Origin: Cryptomeria japonica
Taxonomy: Eukaryota > Streptophyta > Pinopsida > Cupressales > Cupressaceae
Assembly: GCF_030272615.1 (NCBI RefSeq)
Contig: NC_081408.1
Span: forward strand, 340,102,793-340,166,792
Length of the DNA: 64,000 nucleotides
Direction: 5' to 3'
Shown one piece after another: positions 11,941 through 23,829 of the stretch (within the stretch, counting starts at the first letter, position 1; the number at the start of each line of letters is the position of its first letter). The translations under genes and the position numbers were made by a program. The notes under the pieces were generated by a model. It was not told the DNA's origin. It made no database searches and worked only from the letters and a program-made list of their open reading frames with translations.

Positions 11941-14252
11941 AAAATTTAATACTTATTTACATATAACACCACTTGATAATGAAACTCTATTTATATAATA
12001 GTCAAATTTTGATCAATCAAAATTAATCTCACAATACAATGGGATTTGTTTTGATATATAAAAAATATTGTAATAGTGGATAGATGGAAGAGTCTTTATA
12101 TATTAGACCTTGATGGTATTATTTTTTATGTTTTATTGAAAGTTACTCTTCATATTAGAAGTCAAAATTTAAGATAAAGACTCTAAATATCATAAAAAAG
12201 TAGTAAATTTAATATTATAAATAAATTGTAGTTGGGAATTAGATCAAATGGTTCAATCCTTTCCACATTTTCCTTATTGACTGATCACAATATCATTTTG
12301 TTTCCAACCTTATTCACATTTTATATCTATTAAATGCTTTACCTTCCCATTGATTCGACTCTCACTCCATGATCAATACTTAGTCATAGACTCATATAAA
12401 TAAATGTTACCTACACTAATGTTTTGCCCATTTTATATCAGTCGAATTTTAATTTACAACCACCAAATACACAATAATTCTCATATAATTTTTTTGCACT
12501 CAAGAGAATTAAAATATATTAAATAGATATCTATAATTTTGAGGAAATTAATTGAGCATTAATTAATAATTTGTTTTTAGATACTATGCATTAAGATAAA
12601 AATGTGTACTTTATTATATTTAAAAATGAAATGGAATAATAAAAGGTATAGATGTATATGTAATATTGATGAAGAGGTGATAATTTTAAATTTTGTAAAG
12701 TATTATTACTTTACAATTTTATATCAAATTTGAGATGACTCTATGAATTTGAGTCATTTTCACATTGCAAAATATATCTTCATATCTCTGGATGAAATCC
12801 ATAATGTATAGATTTGACGCTATTGTGTATGAGCCTTTTATACCTACAAAAGAAACTAAATGTCTATTCTTACCATATAAAAACTAATTAGTGTTGCAAA
12901 ATAACCTTTGGATATTTTGATGCTAGGGATTTTGCCTTAGAAAAGCCTTATTGATTGATTCAATACTTTCTATCAGATTTTCTATACAACATCTAATAAA
13001 TGTATATGGTGTAATAATGATGATAAATTAAAAAATGGAACTAATTAAAGAATTATTGATCACATAGAAAAAATGGTAAGTGGTGGTGATAAATGATGAA
13101 TAGAAAGTAAGGAGTAGTAGACGAGGAGATAGAAAAGATGTAATGAAAAGAATGTGAAGGAACTAAACAAGAAGGAGAAGAATGTTTTTTCAATGCTAGA
13201 GGAACCATACCATTTTCAAATTTTAGTTGTCCCTACGGGAAAATTACAAAGGGGTGACAACCAAATACTACTTCCAAAAATAATTTTCTATGCAAGGTGT
13301 AAACCATCTTTTCAAACAACTCAGACATTTAAATTCTAATGGTAGCTCCTATGTAAAAGTCAAAGTGGAGGTAAAATGCACTAATGTAAATTGCATGGGT
13401 GAAACATTTCAATAGCTATCATTTGTAAAGTCCATGGTTGGGTCTCCAACAATGTCTTGATTAGTACCCTTGTGTATGTGGGTGTTTTAATGAATGGATG
13501 GATAGAACTAGATAATTAACATAATTGAAGAACAAAAATACTATAGTTTGAGAATGATGATAAAGCTTTATTTGGTTGGAAAAGTGAGAAGCATTGCACT
13601 CAATAGGTTGGGAATTTACTTTAGAGAAGCATCTTTTTGAAGGTGTTTAACACTTATAGAGGCATGAATGGGCTAGGTAATGAATCATTAAATTTAAAAA
13701 GCACTTCTAAACCTCCTTTTATTGTTGATTCCGGTTTGATTGATGCTACAAAAGATTTAATAACTAGATCAAGATCAATTAGATCTATTGTATGATCAAT
13801 AATAACAATTGATATTGATTCAAGGTAGACAAAAGAATCCCCTTCTTTTATTTATGGGGTCATCAAACTAGAAGGGATACTACCTATTACTTGTTAGATT
13901 AGGTGTTGTTTCTTTAAGTCACATCAAGGAGGGATTGACAATTATCAATCATTTCATTTGACTATATAACTAGTATAATTGTTAGACATATTGAGAAAGG
14001 TATAAAGACTAAGAAATATGAATAGTGTGGACATATCATCTTTTCAAACTCAAGTGTCAAAGGAAAGTGTGAGAAGTGAGCAATGTGTTTACATTCTTAA
14101 AATTATCATGATGACTCTATGATGTCACTAACTTTGCCCATATCCCCTATGCTCGAGTTCTTCTTGAGATCGATCTATGGAAAGCTCTTCCAAATAATAT
14201 TGTCAAATTTATAAATATCTATATAACATTATTTTAAAACATTTATATCAAA
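11941..14252. other. Unassigned AT-rich spacer
   Basis: More than 2 kb with no ORF longer than about 61 codons. A weak plus-strand coding look at 13,690-14,110 does not resolve into a known domain and carries stops. Part of this stretch is the downstream flank of the peptide pseudogene at 14,253-14,448. Confidence 0.4.
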
Positions 14253-14448
14253 TCAATTCACAGATCGTATAACAACATGTCTGACATCAAATGCACCTCC
14301 CAATTTCCCTGCAAAAATGCTTATAGTATTTACACTAACCTTTATCTGTTGAAAGGGGACGAGATGCTTGAGTAAGCAGGGCGGTGAGTAGGAGGAGGGA
14401 GAGAAATAATAACACAAATCCTGCTGCAACACGCCTGTAAACTGTCAT
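14253..14448 (-). pseudogene. Small secreted-peptide gene, paralogue 1 (probably decayed)
   Basis: Paralogue of 19,016-19,283. The ATG is at 14,448. Exon 1 (14,448-14,340) encodes a basic start (MTVYRR), a long Leu-rich hydrophobic core and a likely signal-peptidase site around LLTQAS, then RPLSTDK. A donor GTTAGT follows at 14,339 and a TTTTTGCAG acceptor ends at 14,309, but this leaves an intron of only 31 nt, shorter than plant introns normally splice. Exon 2 would read on in frame to TGA at 14,253 but all four cysteines of the paralogue are missing (GAFDVRHVVIRSVN). Promoter and TATA box are retained. Probably non-functional. Confidence 0.6.
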
Positions 14449-14489
14449 CTTCAATTTTAATTTGAATACAATGGATTGCCTTTGCGTTG

Positions 14490-14497
14490 CATTTATA
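14490..14497 (-). promoter_or_regulatory. TATA box of peptide paralogue 1
   Basis: Minus-strand CCCTATAAATGC lies about 45 nt before the ATG at 14,448, a normal distance for a short 5' leader. The whole promoter stretch to about 14,570 matches that of paralogue 2. Confidence 0.6.
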
Positions 14498-14954
14498 GGG
14501 AAAAGAGAGCGATGGATTTGATGTTGGAGTTGATAAAATAATCAAAGTGCATTGGTTTCTAAGACGTTGCATTTTTATGAAGGTATAGCATAAAATCAGC
14601 CGGCACAGAAAATATGAATATGGATGGAAACAAAATGGTATCAGGATCAACCGGCATTTTTGAATACCTTCAACTAAATCTCTTTCTCAACATCAGTGAA
14701 AAGGGCGGATATCAAACACCAAGTGATAATCAATTGATTAATAAGCAGAGATTTCATAAAAGAGAAAACTACAAGAATTATGACGATCAATCAAGGAAAG
14801 CTATACACAACTTGCAAGAAGATGCAGCCACAGTCCTTCAAAATTTATGTGTTACAAATATAAAAAAATCAAAACATTAAAATAAATATTAGTGAATTTT
14901 TTTTTAAAAATAGACTAAGTATCTCATTAAAAGCAACTCCACCCTCACATCTCT

Positions 14955-16253
14955 ACTATCTAACTCTAGCTGGAACCCTGCTGCTGCTAGCACCAGGATC
15001 ACCACCTTTCCGCCTCAAAGCCTCGGCGCTCTGTCCCTGTCCCTGTCTATATCCCTATCCCTGTGCAGGGGCATCATCCTCAATCTCCTCAATACGAGGT
15101 GCCTACTCTGCCGGATCTATAAATCTAGGGAATGGATGCTACTGGAACCAATCCCTATACTGGGGCAATACCCCTGCATCTGCAATGTCATCAATATATT
15201 CCCACTAGAGTCACTGCAATCAAATCACCTCCTGCATACCCAAGGCATAAGATAACCTCGGTGCCCATCCCCACCTCTCCTCATCAGCATATCTCACGTA
15301 TGTTGTGAACTCCTACGAGATCCCCTAAGGCCTACCATATTGCCTCATCACTTGAGATACCACAAATCTCTCCACCACAATCTACGATCTGCCAATGAGT
15401 GGGCGCGTAACAAACAGATCTCTATGTATGATCATCCAATCATCCCATGGCTCTAGGCCCGTGTAAGGTCTCTATACCAGAGCTATCAAGTAATCTAACT
15501 GTCGTGGCCAGAAATCAGTCTTGCCCAAATGGGGCTGAGTGACATATCCTAAATATCTATGTACAATCGGCTAACCAGGCTCCCTGTCGTCATCTACAAT
15601 CGGTGTACAAACTGGGATGTGCTCCCAGGCCTATACCTGTAAAATCAAGACTCCTGTAGCCATGCTCTTCCCCTCCCGATAAACAATCTCATGCATCTCG
15701 TGATACATGTGGGCCAATATACAAGAACCCCAACCTAGTCTCTGAGTTGTCTCAACAAGCCTCTCCAGCATCCTACCCCATCCACAAAGGAATCCCTATT
15801 GTCCTCTATCTGGCATAACAAAACAGCCAATAAACCCTGCTATAACACAAGCTAGAGGAAAAGCCTAACTATACCTGCTCATCATAATGTCCCAACTGAT
15901 AGAACGTGTCAAGATATCTGGATCCCTGAATACACGTCTAACAGCCTATAATCTAGGAAGTTGTGTTGCATCATAATCTACCTTACCCCTAGCAAAAGGG
16001 ATACAGATAATCTTGTAAATGTCCTTTAGAGTGATGGTCATCTCCCCAATTGGCAAATGGAATGTGTTATGCTCAAAATGAAATCTCTCTACTAATGCTA
16101 TGAGCATCCCATGATTCACATGGATATCGGGTAACCTAATAAGGTGGGTGAAACTGCACAAATCAATATGTGTCTGCTCAACATCTGACAACTACCAAAC
16201 TAATGTCATAGTGGGTGGATATACGCTTCTAAAAAGAACATGAGGCACACGAA
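14955..16253 (-). pseudogene. Plant mobile domain (PMD / MAIN-like) ORF, decayed
   Basis: A single conceptual frame of about 430 codons is readable with roughly ten stops, nearly all TAG or TGA where Gln, Arg or Trp would fit. Recognisable PMD blocks: LVERFHFEHNTFHLPIGEMT with TLKDIYKIICIPF (about 15,990-16,100), then WEHIPVCTPIVDDDREPG (about 15,570-15,630), GYVTQPHLGKTDFWPRQLDY and MRQYGRP, ending in a low-complexity Arg/Gly/Gln tail. A possible short first exon (16,743-16,670) ends at a good donor GTAAGTGATT, and TTGCAAG at 16,260-16,254 could be the acceptor. PMD proteins are found as host silencing factors (MAIN/MAIL) and as passengers of gypsy and Mutator-like elements; the position upstream of a 3' LTR favours the latter. 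Confidence 0.7.
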
Positions 16254-17309
16254 CTTGCAAAAAATTAAACAACGAAGAATCAGAAAAAATTTCAAATAAG
16301 CCTACAAGAGAAGTAAACATTCACGCAAATTCAACTACGTGAATTACCAAGTCAAAATTTCAAGTTTGAACCTTCAAAAATACTCACTGTTTTCCAAATG
16401 ATAAAATACAGAAGGGCATAAACTTGTACGAGTCAGGACTAGAGCCTGTATGACAAAATAATCCCATATGATACAGGACTAGACTTAAGATGACAAAATG
16501 GTCTCTTATGAATGTTGTCGTACGATACAAGGGTAGGCCTTGCATGACAAAACTAATGAATCTAAATGACAAAACGTGAAAGCCCGACTATAAACATGCC
16601 AAAAACTTGAAAAATCAATAAAAAAATTCAAAATTAAAATGAATAATAGGCTTAAGATCAATCACTTACCGTTGGCTCATAGCCCCGAGTCGATTATGTC
16701 ATCTTTGTTGTTCGAATCGATGCTCACAGATGGGGACCACCATTTTTCTTCACAGAAGGATTTTCAAATTTTGAAACTTGGAAGGTTAAAATGACTTGAA
16801 AATGACACTTTTACCCAATATATAGCCAAAACCCTAATTTTTCAACTTGCTCCGAGGGACATGAAAATTGTACCCATAGCTAATTTGCCAATTCTAATTC
16901 CTTTTTCAGGATCGAAATTGAAATACAAGATCATTTTCCTAGTCAATTTCACACAATTTGGACCACTTAGTGTTTTTCATCAAATGCTCATTCTTTCTTC
17001 AAATTGCTCTTAATTTCTCAGTAATCAATGTTGAATCTCAATTTTAATCTACAAATCAACTTTGCACTCAATTTCTTATCAATCAATGCCAAATTTTTAA
17101 AAATACCACTAAATCATTTGTGTTCAAATAATTATCATTGCCAAAAATTGCCTATAATCATGTACCTTCACTATCATTCGATTTCGCTCCAGAGGGGGCA
17201 TACTCATGACCTTATGACCTCACATCTTCAAAGTCGAGAAAATTTTCAAATCTTCATCAAAGCCAAGCAAAAATCTTTTCAACTAAAGAAAATCAAATTC
17301 TTATTGCTA

Positions 17310-17850
17310 AAGGGCATCTCAGCTTCATCGCTTCACATCAAGTTGATATCTCTCGATCATCTGAATTGAGTCAATCACTAGGGATATATCAGTTTCATTG
17401 CTTCAAATCAAGCTGATATTTGTCTTCATCTAAATCAATCTCTTAACATTAATCAGTTTCATCGCTTTACATCAAGCTGATTATTCATTTAAACTCAATC
17501 GAGGGTTTAAAGAGTATCTTCGAACACATGGTCAATCTAAGAAGGTGTTCAGTTTCATTGTATCAAATCAATCTAGACAGTTTATATTCACTCATCGTAT
17601 CTTGATCCATCAAGTTTAAGATTGATTTTATCTTTGCTCGTTGTGTCTAGTGCAATCAAGTTCTAGATCAGTAAGATCCGCTTCTTGATCAATCAAGTTC
17701 AAGTTCGGTATCTTTGTTCTCTATCGTTCCTAGTTCAATCAAGTTTGGGATCGGTATCGCTTTAATCAAAATATGTTCAGCTTCATCACTTCAAATCAAG
17801 CTAAACACCTCACTTTTTATCTGGTCCATGATCAATCAAGTTTAGAACTA
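17310..17850 (+). repeat. Degenerate short repeats in gypsy 3' zone
   Basis: The phrase CAGTTTCATYGCTTCAAATC with AAGCTGATA after it recurs about five times (near 17,318, 17,388, 17,450, 17,550 and 17,778). A second phrase, GATCAATCAAGTTTAAGAT-like, is interleaved about five times between 17,610 and 17,850. Such repeat-rich tracts before the 3' LTR are common in long gypsy elements. Confidence 0.55.
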
Positions 17851-17905
17851 GTATCTCCTAGACATCAACTATTCTTTGAACCAACGCGCTGCTCGCACAT
17901 TAATT

Positions 17906-17919
17906 CAAAGAGGGGCAAA
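17906..17919 (+). other. Polypurine tract of gypsy element
   Basis: CAAAGAGGGGCAAA lies directly before TGTAATACCC. This arrangement is the usual plus-strand primer site abutting a gypsy 3' LTR. Confidence 0.65.
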
Positions 17920-18190
17920 TGTAATACCCTAAAAATGGTCACCTAAATGATGGGCCCCTAATCTCGACAACATCACCAAGGCCCTAACCAAAGGCAATTA
18001 AATCATTCTTGAGCACATAATTAATTCTTTAATCATTAAATATCACATTGCAAGTGAATTACTCAATATTAATTAAATCATTCCAAGAATATCCTTTTGA
18101 TCAATTATCCTATTTAATTTATTAAATATCCTAGCATATTCAATTAATTAATAAATTTGTCATTTAATCAAGCAAAAAAAGAATTAATTT
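17920..18190 (+). repeat. Start of a gypsy 3' LTR (end not defined)
   Basis: Begins TGTAATACCCTAAAAATGG immediately after the polypurine tract. No second LTR copy is in the window, so the 3' end cannot be fixed; the given end is only where the GC-richer LTR-like sequence fades into AT-rich spacer. Confidence 0.45.
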
Positions 18191-18790
18191 ATTACAAAGG
18201 AGGAATTAATCTGAAAATAGAATAAAAGAGTTGAAAGAGAAATCAAACTTGAGATATTATTACTTTTTCTAAATTGAGAACTTGAAATCAGAAAACAATT
18301 AAATTGAATTAATCTCTAAAATTAGAACTCACAGCTTTTTAGAAAAAGAAGTTCAATCTCATAGCTTTAAAGGTAGTAACATATATCAAATTTATGAAAT
18401 TTTAATATTATAATTGTATGAGGATAAATGAAATAAAGCTTTAAAAGATTTAAATATTTACATAGAGATTCAAAATAGTTTGAAAAGAAAACTAAAACAT
18501 AGTAGCCTAATGACAAGTACTAATAAATATCTATTTTAATTAGAAAATATCTTATATCAAATTATTTACAATAGTCATTTTTATCATCAAATTTATTGAC
18601 TATATACATAACATAATCATAAACATTTATATCAAAATATTCAAAAAACTTATTTGTTGTCAATAAGTTATTAACTATATCTCTAACATAATTTCCATAA
18701 CAAAGATAGGGACTTAAGACCATGGCATTACCATAAATCAAAGAGACAATACTATCCTTCGAGTAGCACACATTTTTTAAATAGACAATA
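18191..18790. other. Unassigned AT-rich spacer
   Basis: No gene recognised. A short piece at about 18,565-18,640 (ATCATCAAATTTATTGAC and surroundings) resembles 41,370-41,430, one of several small shared fragments in this locus. Confidence 0.35.
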
Positions 18791-18795
18791 TCTAC

Positions 18796-19008
18796 ACAAA
18801 CTCAACTGAAATACATTCTTGAATAGAATGCTATATTAAAAACTTATATAAAATCCACACATGAACATCTTAAAAACCAGGGAATGAGAATGAGCAACAT
18901 GGCTACAACATCCACACAAATTATTCCAACTTAACTGAAATACATTCTTGAATTGAAAGATCTACTAAAGACACATACAACGTAAAAACTAGAAAATGAG
19001 AATTAGCA
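18796..19008 (-). repeat. Duplicated ~125-bp segment in the 3' flank of the peptide gene
   Basis: Two imperfect copies (about 18,796-18,890 and 18,929-19,008) share ACTGAAATACATTCTTGAAT and a tail GAGAATTAGCAAC or GAGAATGAGCAAC. They lie just downstream of the peptide stop codon at 19,016 and would be in its 3' UTR. Confidence 0.45.
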
Positions 19009-19015
19009 ACTCATT

Positions 19016-19283
19016 TCATATGCAGCAAGTAAAAACATTGCCGTCACAACAAGCTGATTGAATAGAAGCATCGAATGGCGCTCCCACTTCCCCTGCAAAA
19101 ATGAGAATATCCACTCAACTCTTGGTGCTACTAATGTGAATATATACTAACTAAGTCTTTACATGATGACTAACCTTTATCTGTTGAAAGGGGACGAGAT
19201 GCTTCAGTAAGCACGGTGGTGAGTAGGAGGAGGGAGAGAAAGAATAACATAAATCCTGCTGCAACACGCCTGTAAACTGTCAT
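19016..19283 (-). CDS. Small secreted cysteine-containing peptide precursor (paralogue 2)
   Basis: Two exons: 19,283-19,175 and 19,092-19,016, joined across an 82-nt intron with donor AAAG|GTTAGT and acceptor TTTTTGCAG|GGG; both exons stay in frame and give 61 residues. Residues 1-27 form a textbook signal peptide (basic MTVYRR, then a Leu/Phe-rich core, cleavage probably after TEA). The remaining 34 or so residues begin SRPLSTDKGEVG and end ACCDGNVFTCCI, so the mature peptide has a CC-x6-CC cysteine pattern at its extreme C terminus. A TATA box lies at 19,325-19,332. I do not recognise the family. Conservation of exon 1 and promoter in the paralogue at 14.3 kb supports a real gene. It is likely secreted to the apoplast; function unknown. 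Confidence 0.6.
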
Positions 19284-19324
19284 CTTCAATTTTAATTTGA
19301 ATACAATGGACTGCCTTTGCGTTG

Positions 19325-19332
19325 CATTTATA
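19325..19332 (-). promoter_or_regulatory. TATA box of peptide paralogue 2
   Basis: Minus-strand CCCTATAAATGC, about 42 nt before the ATG at 19,283, within a promoter block nearly identical to that of paralogue 1. Confidence 0.65.
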
Positions 19333-19639
19333 GGGAAAAGAGAGCGATGGATTTGATGTTCGATTTGATAAAATAATCAAAGTGTATGGGTTTCTAAGAC
19401 GTTGCATGGGTAAGGCTGATAATAAAATAAAAGAAACCAGATATGTATTGATATGGCGCGAGAGTAGAATCAACCGGCAGGTAAAGCATCTAGGATAAAG
19501 CGTTGTCGTTTTGGATGATTTCAAGGATGTAAGATGGATTAAATAGACATTGACTTATAAAAGATTATCATTTTAAAATTTTATATCATTTCATCATTTT
19601 TGTTGATGTGGCTGCCACTTGGCATTCCACATAAGCCTT

Positions 19640-19720
19640 TCCAGCTGAAAACATTCTGGCCGGAAGGGTTCCGGTCACAAACGTTCTGGCCAGAAGGGTT
19701 CTAGTCGGAACAATTCAAAA
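19640..19720 (+). repeat. Subterminal short repeats at the transposon left end
   Basis: About four degenerate units built on TTCTGGCCGGAAGGG and TTCCGGTC or TTCTGGCCAGAAGGG. The same block is at 28,115-28,190 in copy B, and a shorter related block (TTCTGGCCGGAACTG) is near the right end at about 41,100-41,115. Spaced subterminal motifs are typical transposase-binding regions; that role is inferred. Confidence 0.5.
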
Positions 19721-20601
19721 ATAATTCGGGCAGGAACTGTGAGGGCCGATGTGACCGGTCGTACAAGCGACCCTTTGCTTGAACCACATATAAAAAAGAA
19801 TTTTTTTTGCATTAAAAACACCAAATCAATCAAGTGCGAAAATAATAAGAGTTATTTTTGCAAACAATCTTTTTTTTTTCAAATAAAGTGGCATTTTGGA
19901 GCGAGTAAGAAGATTAGAAAGGGGTGAATATTTCTAATTTTGTAAAGGGGCAAAGATTTTGATTTTTTTTTTGGAAGGTGTCAACCCTTTCCAAGTAGGT
20001 TATTTGAAATTATTTTTTCAATCATGCTTAATTTACAATATTAGATGTTTTTTTTGGAAATTAAATATTTTTTAGATTAACCATATTCTTTAGTCACTGC
20101 GATACGACGATAACCATTTCTTGGCCATATATTCAACACTATTTAGTACTGAAAATTATATTATATTTTAATTCTTTATACTTGACTCAAATTCTCTATA
20201 TATATTAGGTAAGTGATTTCAAGCAATTAATGTTATTAAATCACGTTCATATGTACATTGCATATAGTCAAATGTATGTAATTGAAGTATATACTTAAAA
20301 TTTCTTACTTTTTATCAATGCTCCTAAATTTCTTGAGCCTTGCTTTTCCATTTTCTAAATTATAATAATTGGACTTCAAGTCAAATGATCTAAATGGATG
20401 AAATTTACACATGTTAAGTTTAAGAATGTAAAATTATTTATACATTTCATTAATTACACTTTTTTATTTTAAGAACCGACGAAAAGTTATTAGATATATA
20501 ACCTTTTAGTTCTAAGCACTAAATTTTGAAGATATGCATATTTGCATGTGTTGTTTTTAGGTTCAAAGCACAAAATTTTGAAGATCTAAATATTTCTTGC
20601 A

Positions 20602-23600
20602 ATGGGGAATAAGAGGACTAGATCAAGGTTGTATGATCATAAAACGGACAATAAAATGAAAGTTCTTACAAAACATAGTCAACAACAATCTGTTGTTGTT
20701 CAAGATCAACCTAATGATGTTCAAGAAACATCTAGTCAGGTAGGAGATGAATTTTTTTTTTTTGGTATGAAAAATTTGATGGAAATGGATGAAAATAGTC
20801 TTTTCAATGAAATTCCATCTAAAGATATGATACCTAAAAGCACATTAAAATTGCATTGTAAGAATTTGTGGGATGATTATTTTAAAAATAAGTCAATAGT
20901 TGGAAGAGCGCAATTATTTGCTAAGTTATTTAGGAAAAGGGAAATGAAACCTGTTTTGTACTTGTTGGGTGTTGGTAATAAGAAAAGTTCTAGTGATACA
21001 TTAGTAAAAGAAACTATAATTGAAAATTTACAAGAAGCATTGAATTGTATTAAGAGCACAAATCGAGTGTTGATTTAAGTGCTACACGTAGAGCATTGAT
21101 GACTATGATTACTAGTAAGGAATTGACTCGTAAAAAACAAGTTAAAGCAATTTCTCAATTAATGAATGTATCTAGAAGAACTATTCAAAGATACATTAGG
21201 AAGAGAAATATGTTGGATGAAAACATCGAAAAGAATTGGGTAAATATCTGTAGGGTTCCTACAAAGACAAAATTTTTGAAGATGTAAAAAGACAGGTCAT
21301 TGATTATTGGACCAACCAATCTTGTTTTTTTTCCAATAGAAGAGATACTATACAAATGATAGATGAAGATGGTAAAAATATTACACATCCAAAATATTTC
21401 TTAGATACAACACAAAGTGAATTGTTTCAAGCATTAAAGCAAGAATTTTTAGATGTAAAGATTTGCCAAAGGATGTTTGAGAGATTTTGTCCTTGCTTTG
21501 TACGTATAAATAAGGTAAGTGAAACTTGTTATTTTCGAAATCAAGTTGAATTTCATCTACACTTGCAATCATATAAGAAGTACATGGCAACAATTAATCC
21601 AAATCTAGTCATTCCTACAAGTACAACACAATTTGTGAAGTCTATCATATGTAATAAATTAGAAGATTTCGATGAGTTCAAAATACAATGTATAAAAGGT
21701 GAATGCAATGATTTTGGATTTTTGAGTAAGTTTGTGTTGCAAACTAAGGTTATTGATATTCATGCACTATTTATATGGAAGAGATTTGAATATGAGACAT
21801 ACCAAAGTATGTCAAGAACTGAATCCAAAAAAATTATGTTGAAAGAGAGTGAATTGCCCTACATTCAGTTTATGGATAGATTTCGTAATATGATATATCC
21901 ACATATCCAACATTGTCATGATGCAAGATGGCAGGCTAAATAGTTTTGGGATTCAAAGAATTTTTTTCCACCAGGTTGTATTCTTTCAATTGTACATTTC
22001 TTCGAGAACTATACATTTAGTCCTCACACAAAAATTCAAATTCAATATTATCATTCTGATCAAGTTGCAATATTTGTACAAGTTTTCTATAGACATGCAC
22101 AATTTCATGTGGATGGTATAGAGAGTATTGAAAATGAATGCATTGTCATCAAGAAGGTCCATTTCTATATCAGTGATGATACGTATCATGATAGGAGCTA
22201 TGTAGCACATTGTTTTGGAATGTTTTTTGAAGATATTAAAGATCATGGGATAGAATGTACACAACAATAGATTTGGTCAGATGGATGTGCTAGTAAGTAC
22301 ATTAGATTTGAAATTGATTATTTAAGTTTATATATCTATATATATGATTTGATTGTATATAATAGGTCAAAAGTTTAAATATATATATTTAATATATATG
22401 TTATTCATGTCAGGGCAATTTAAGTCTACAAAAGCTTTTAATTGGTTATCCCTACAACATGCTCGACGTAGCATAAAGATTTTTTGGAACTTCTTTGACA
22501 GTGGACATGGAAAAGGAGAGCATGATGGAGCAGAAGCATGTGTGAAGAATGCACTTCGCCAACATGAACTTGCAGGTAAATTGTCTTCATAGATTAATTT
22601 AAATATATATATATATTTCTAAAGAAAGAGCTTTTGTACAAGTAACACCATACATAATTCTAATGATATTATTGAATGGTACAAAAATCATTTTGTTGAT
22701 CATGATACAACTTACAACAAGCATTATTTTTGGGAAGTTAAAGGTATATATATATAATTTCTTAAACATTCTTGGTGTTCTTGAATTATTTTTAAAATTC
22801 AAGTGTATATATATATGTGTGTGAAATGAACTACAATTGACTAAATAATTTTTGTATGTATTATCAGATATTGATTGATCAAATCCTTATAATTATCAAT
22901 CAATTAATGGTATTAGAAGTTTTCATCAAGTCACGACTACAGGATTTAGCAATCCTCATGTTATTCTTGCAAGAGGAAAATCATGCTTTTGTGTTGATTG
23001 CATTGCGAACAATAGAGATACTCATTGTCAAAATATTGCTAATGGATATGTTTTGCAATGGGATATGAAATATTTTATCTCAATGCCTCCTTACGAATAT
23101 AGTGACACTATTGATATTCATAATCTTCTATATTCAGTTGATTATGAACGTGTTTCTGATTTCATTGTTACAGGTGCGTGCATGCATAGTTTGTAAATTA
23201 CATATATGTACATGTACAATTTTTTAAATTCTTCATTAATTTAAAAAAGTGTAATGAACTAATATTGCTTGTAATATATATATATGCACGGTCTATTTTT
23301 ACAGGTGATATTTTTGTACTGATTGTTGATCCTGACAATACTGAAAGTGTAGATTATTATCTACTGAGATGCACACAACCAAAATGCAAGTTATTGGAAT
23401 CAGTCAGTGATGATGATGGGCAACAATATCCCATCGATTTAGTTGTTTTTGAAGGCACCTATTATCAACAAATAAAGATAGATACAAATGGTGTAACATT
23501 CATTGATTATATGCTTGGCCAAAAAGTTCTACACTACAGTCACTTAGTAATAGCGACAAGATTGGAGTTGGAGACATTGCGAAAAAGAGGACATGGCAAC

Positions 23601-23720
23601 CAAAAGTGGAGGTTACCTATTGAAGATCATGAATTTTTTTTAGAAATTATCAAAGATAGGGAGGATCCAAATTATATGTACCATGAGCTTTCAGTTCACT
23701 TTTCATGTTTGAATAAGTAA
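20602..23720 (+). pseudogene. DDE/RNase H-like transposase gene, copy A (disrupted)
   Basis: A multi-exon gene. A 5' leader intron is likely at 20,209-20,560. Coding pieces: 20,602-21,078 (158-aa basic N-terminal part), 21,080-21,285 with a helix-turn-helix (NVSRRTIQRYIRKR), 21,290-22,292, 22,414-22,575, about 22,625-22,743, 22,868-23,173 and 23,303-23,720, most bounded by GT and AG. Motifs: GMFFEDIKDHG, SDGCA|QFKS spanning an intron, HGKGEHDGA, then a Cys-rich CFCVDC block. These match transposase-like proteins with DFxENY, SDGxxxQFK and HGKGxxDG signatures; I cannot name the superfamily securely (Sola-like is a guess). Lesions: frame shifts near 21,070 and 21,285, TAG at 21,941 and 22,268, TGA near 22,878. 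The first catalytic Asp is replaced (VHFFENY near 21,996). Confidence 0.65.
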
Positions 23721-23829
23721 AATATATTATATAGGTCAAGTATTTTGATAAACTCATATATATATTTAGATATTTCTAGACATGTGTAGCAATTTGGATA
23801 ACTTGTGGAAATTTAGTTTTGTTGATGCA

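Larger units (their letters stand above)
14885..18190 (+). mobile_element. Truncated Ty3-gypsy element with antisense PMD ORF
   Basis: The right-hand part of a plus-strand gypsy element: an antisense ORF with a plant mobile domain (14,955-16,253), a 3' repeat-rich untranslated zone (about 17,310-17,850), a polypurine tract (17,906-17,919) and the start of a 3' LTR (TGTAATACCC at 17,920). Gag, protease, RT and integrase are absent, so the element is 5'-truncated near 14,885, next to a poly-T/A tract. Antisense additional ORFs between pol and the 3' LTR are known in Tat-lineage elements; assignment to that lineage here is inference. Confidence 0.6.

Noticed and set aside
14614-14880. Plus-strand 88-aa open frame upstream of peptide paralogue 1
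   Set aside because: No domain and no counterpart upstream of paralogue 2; probably chance in promoter flank.
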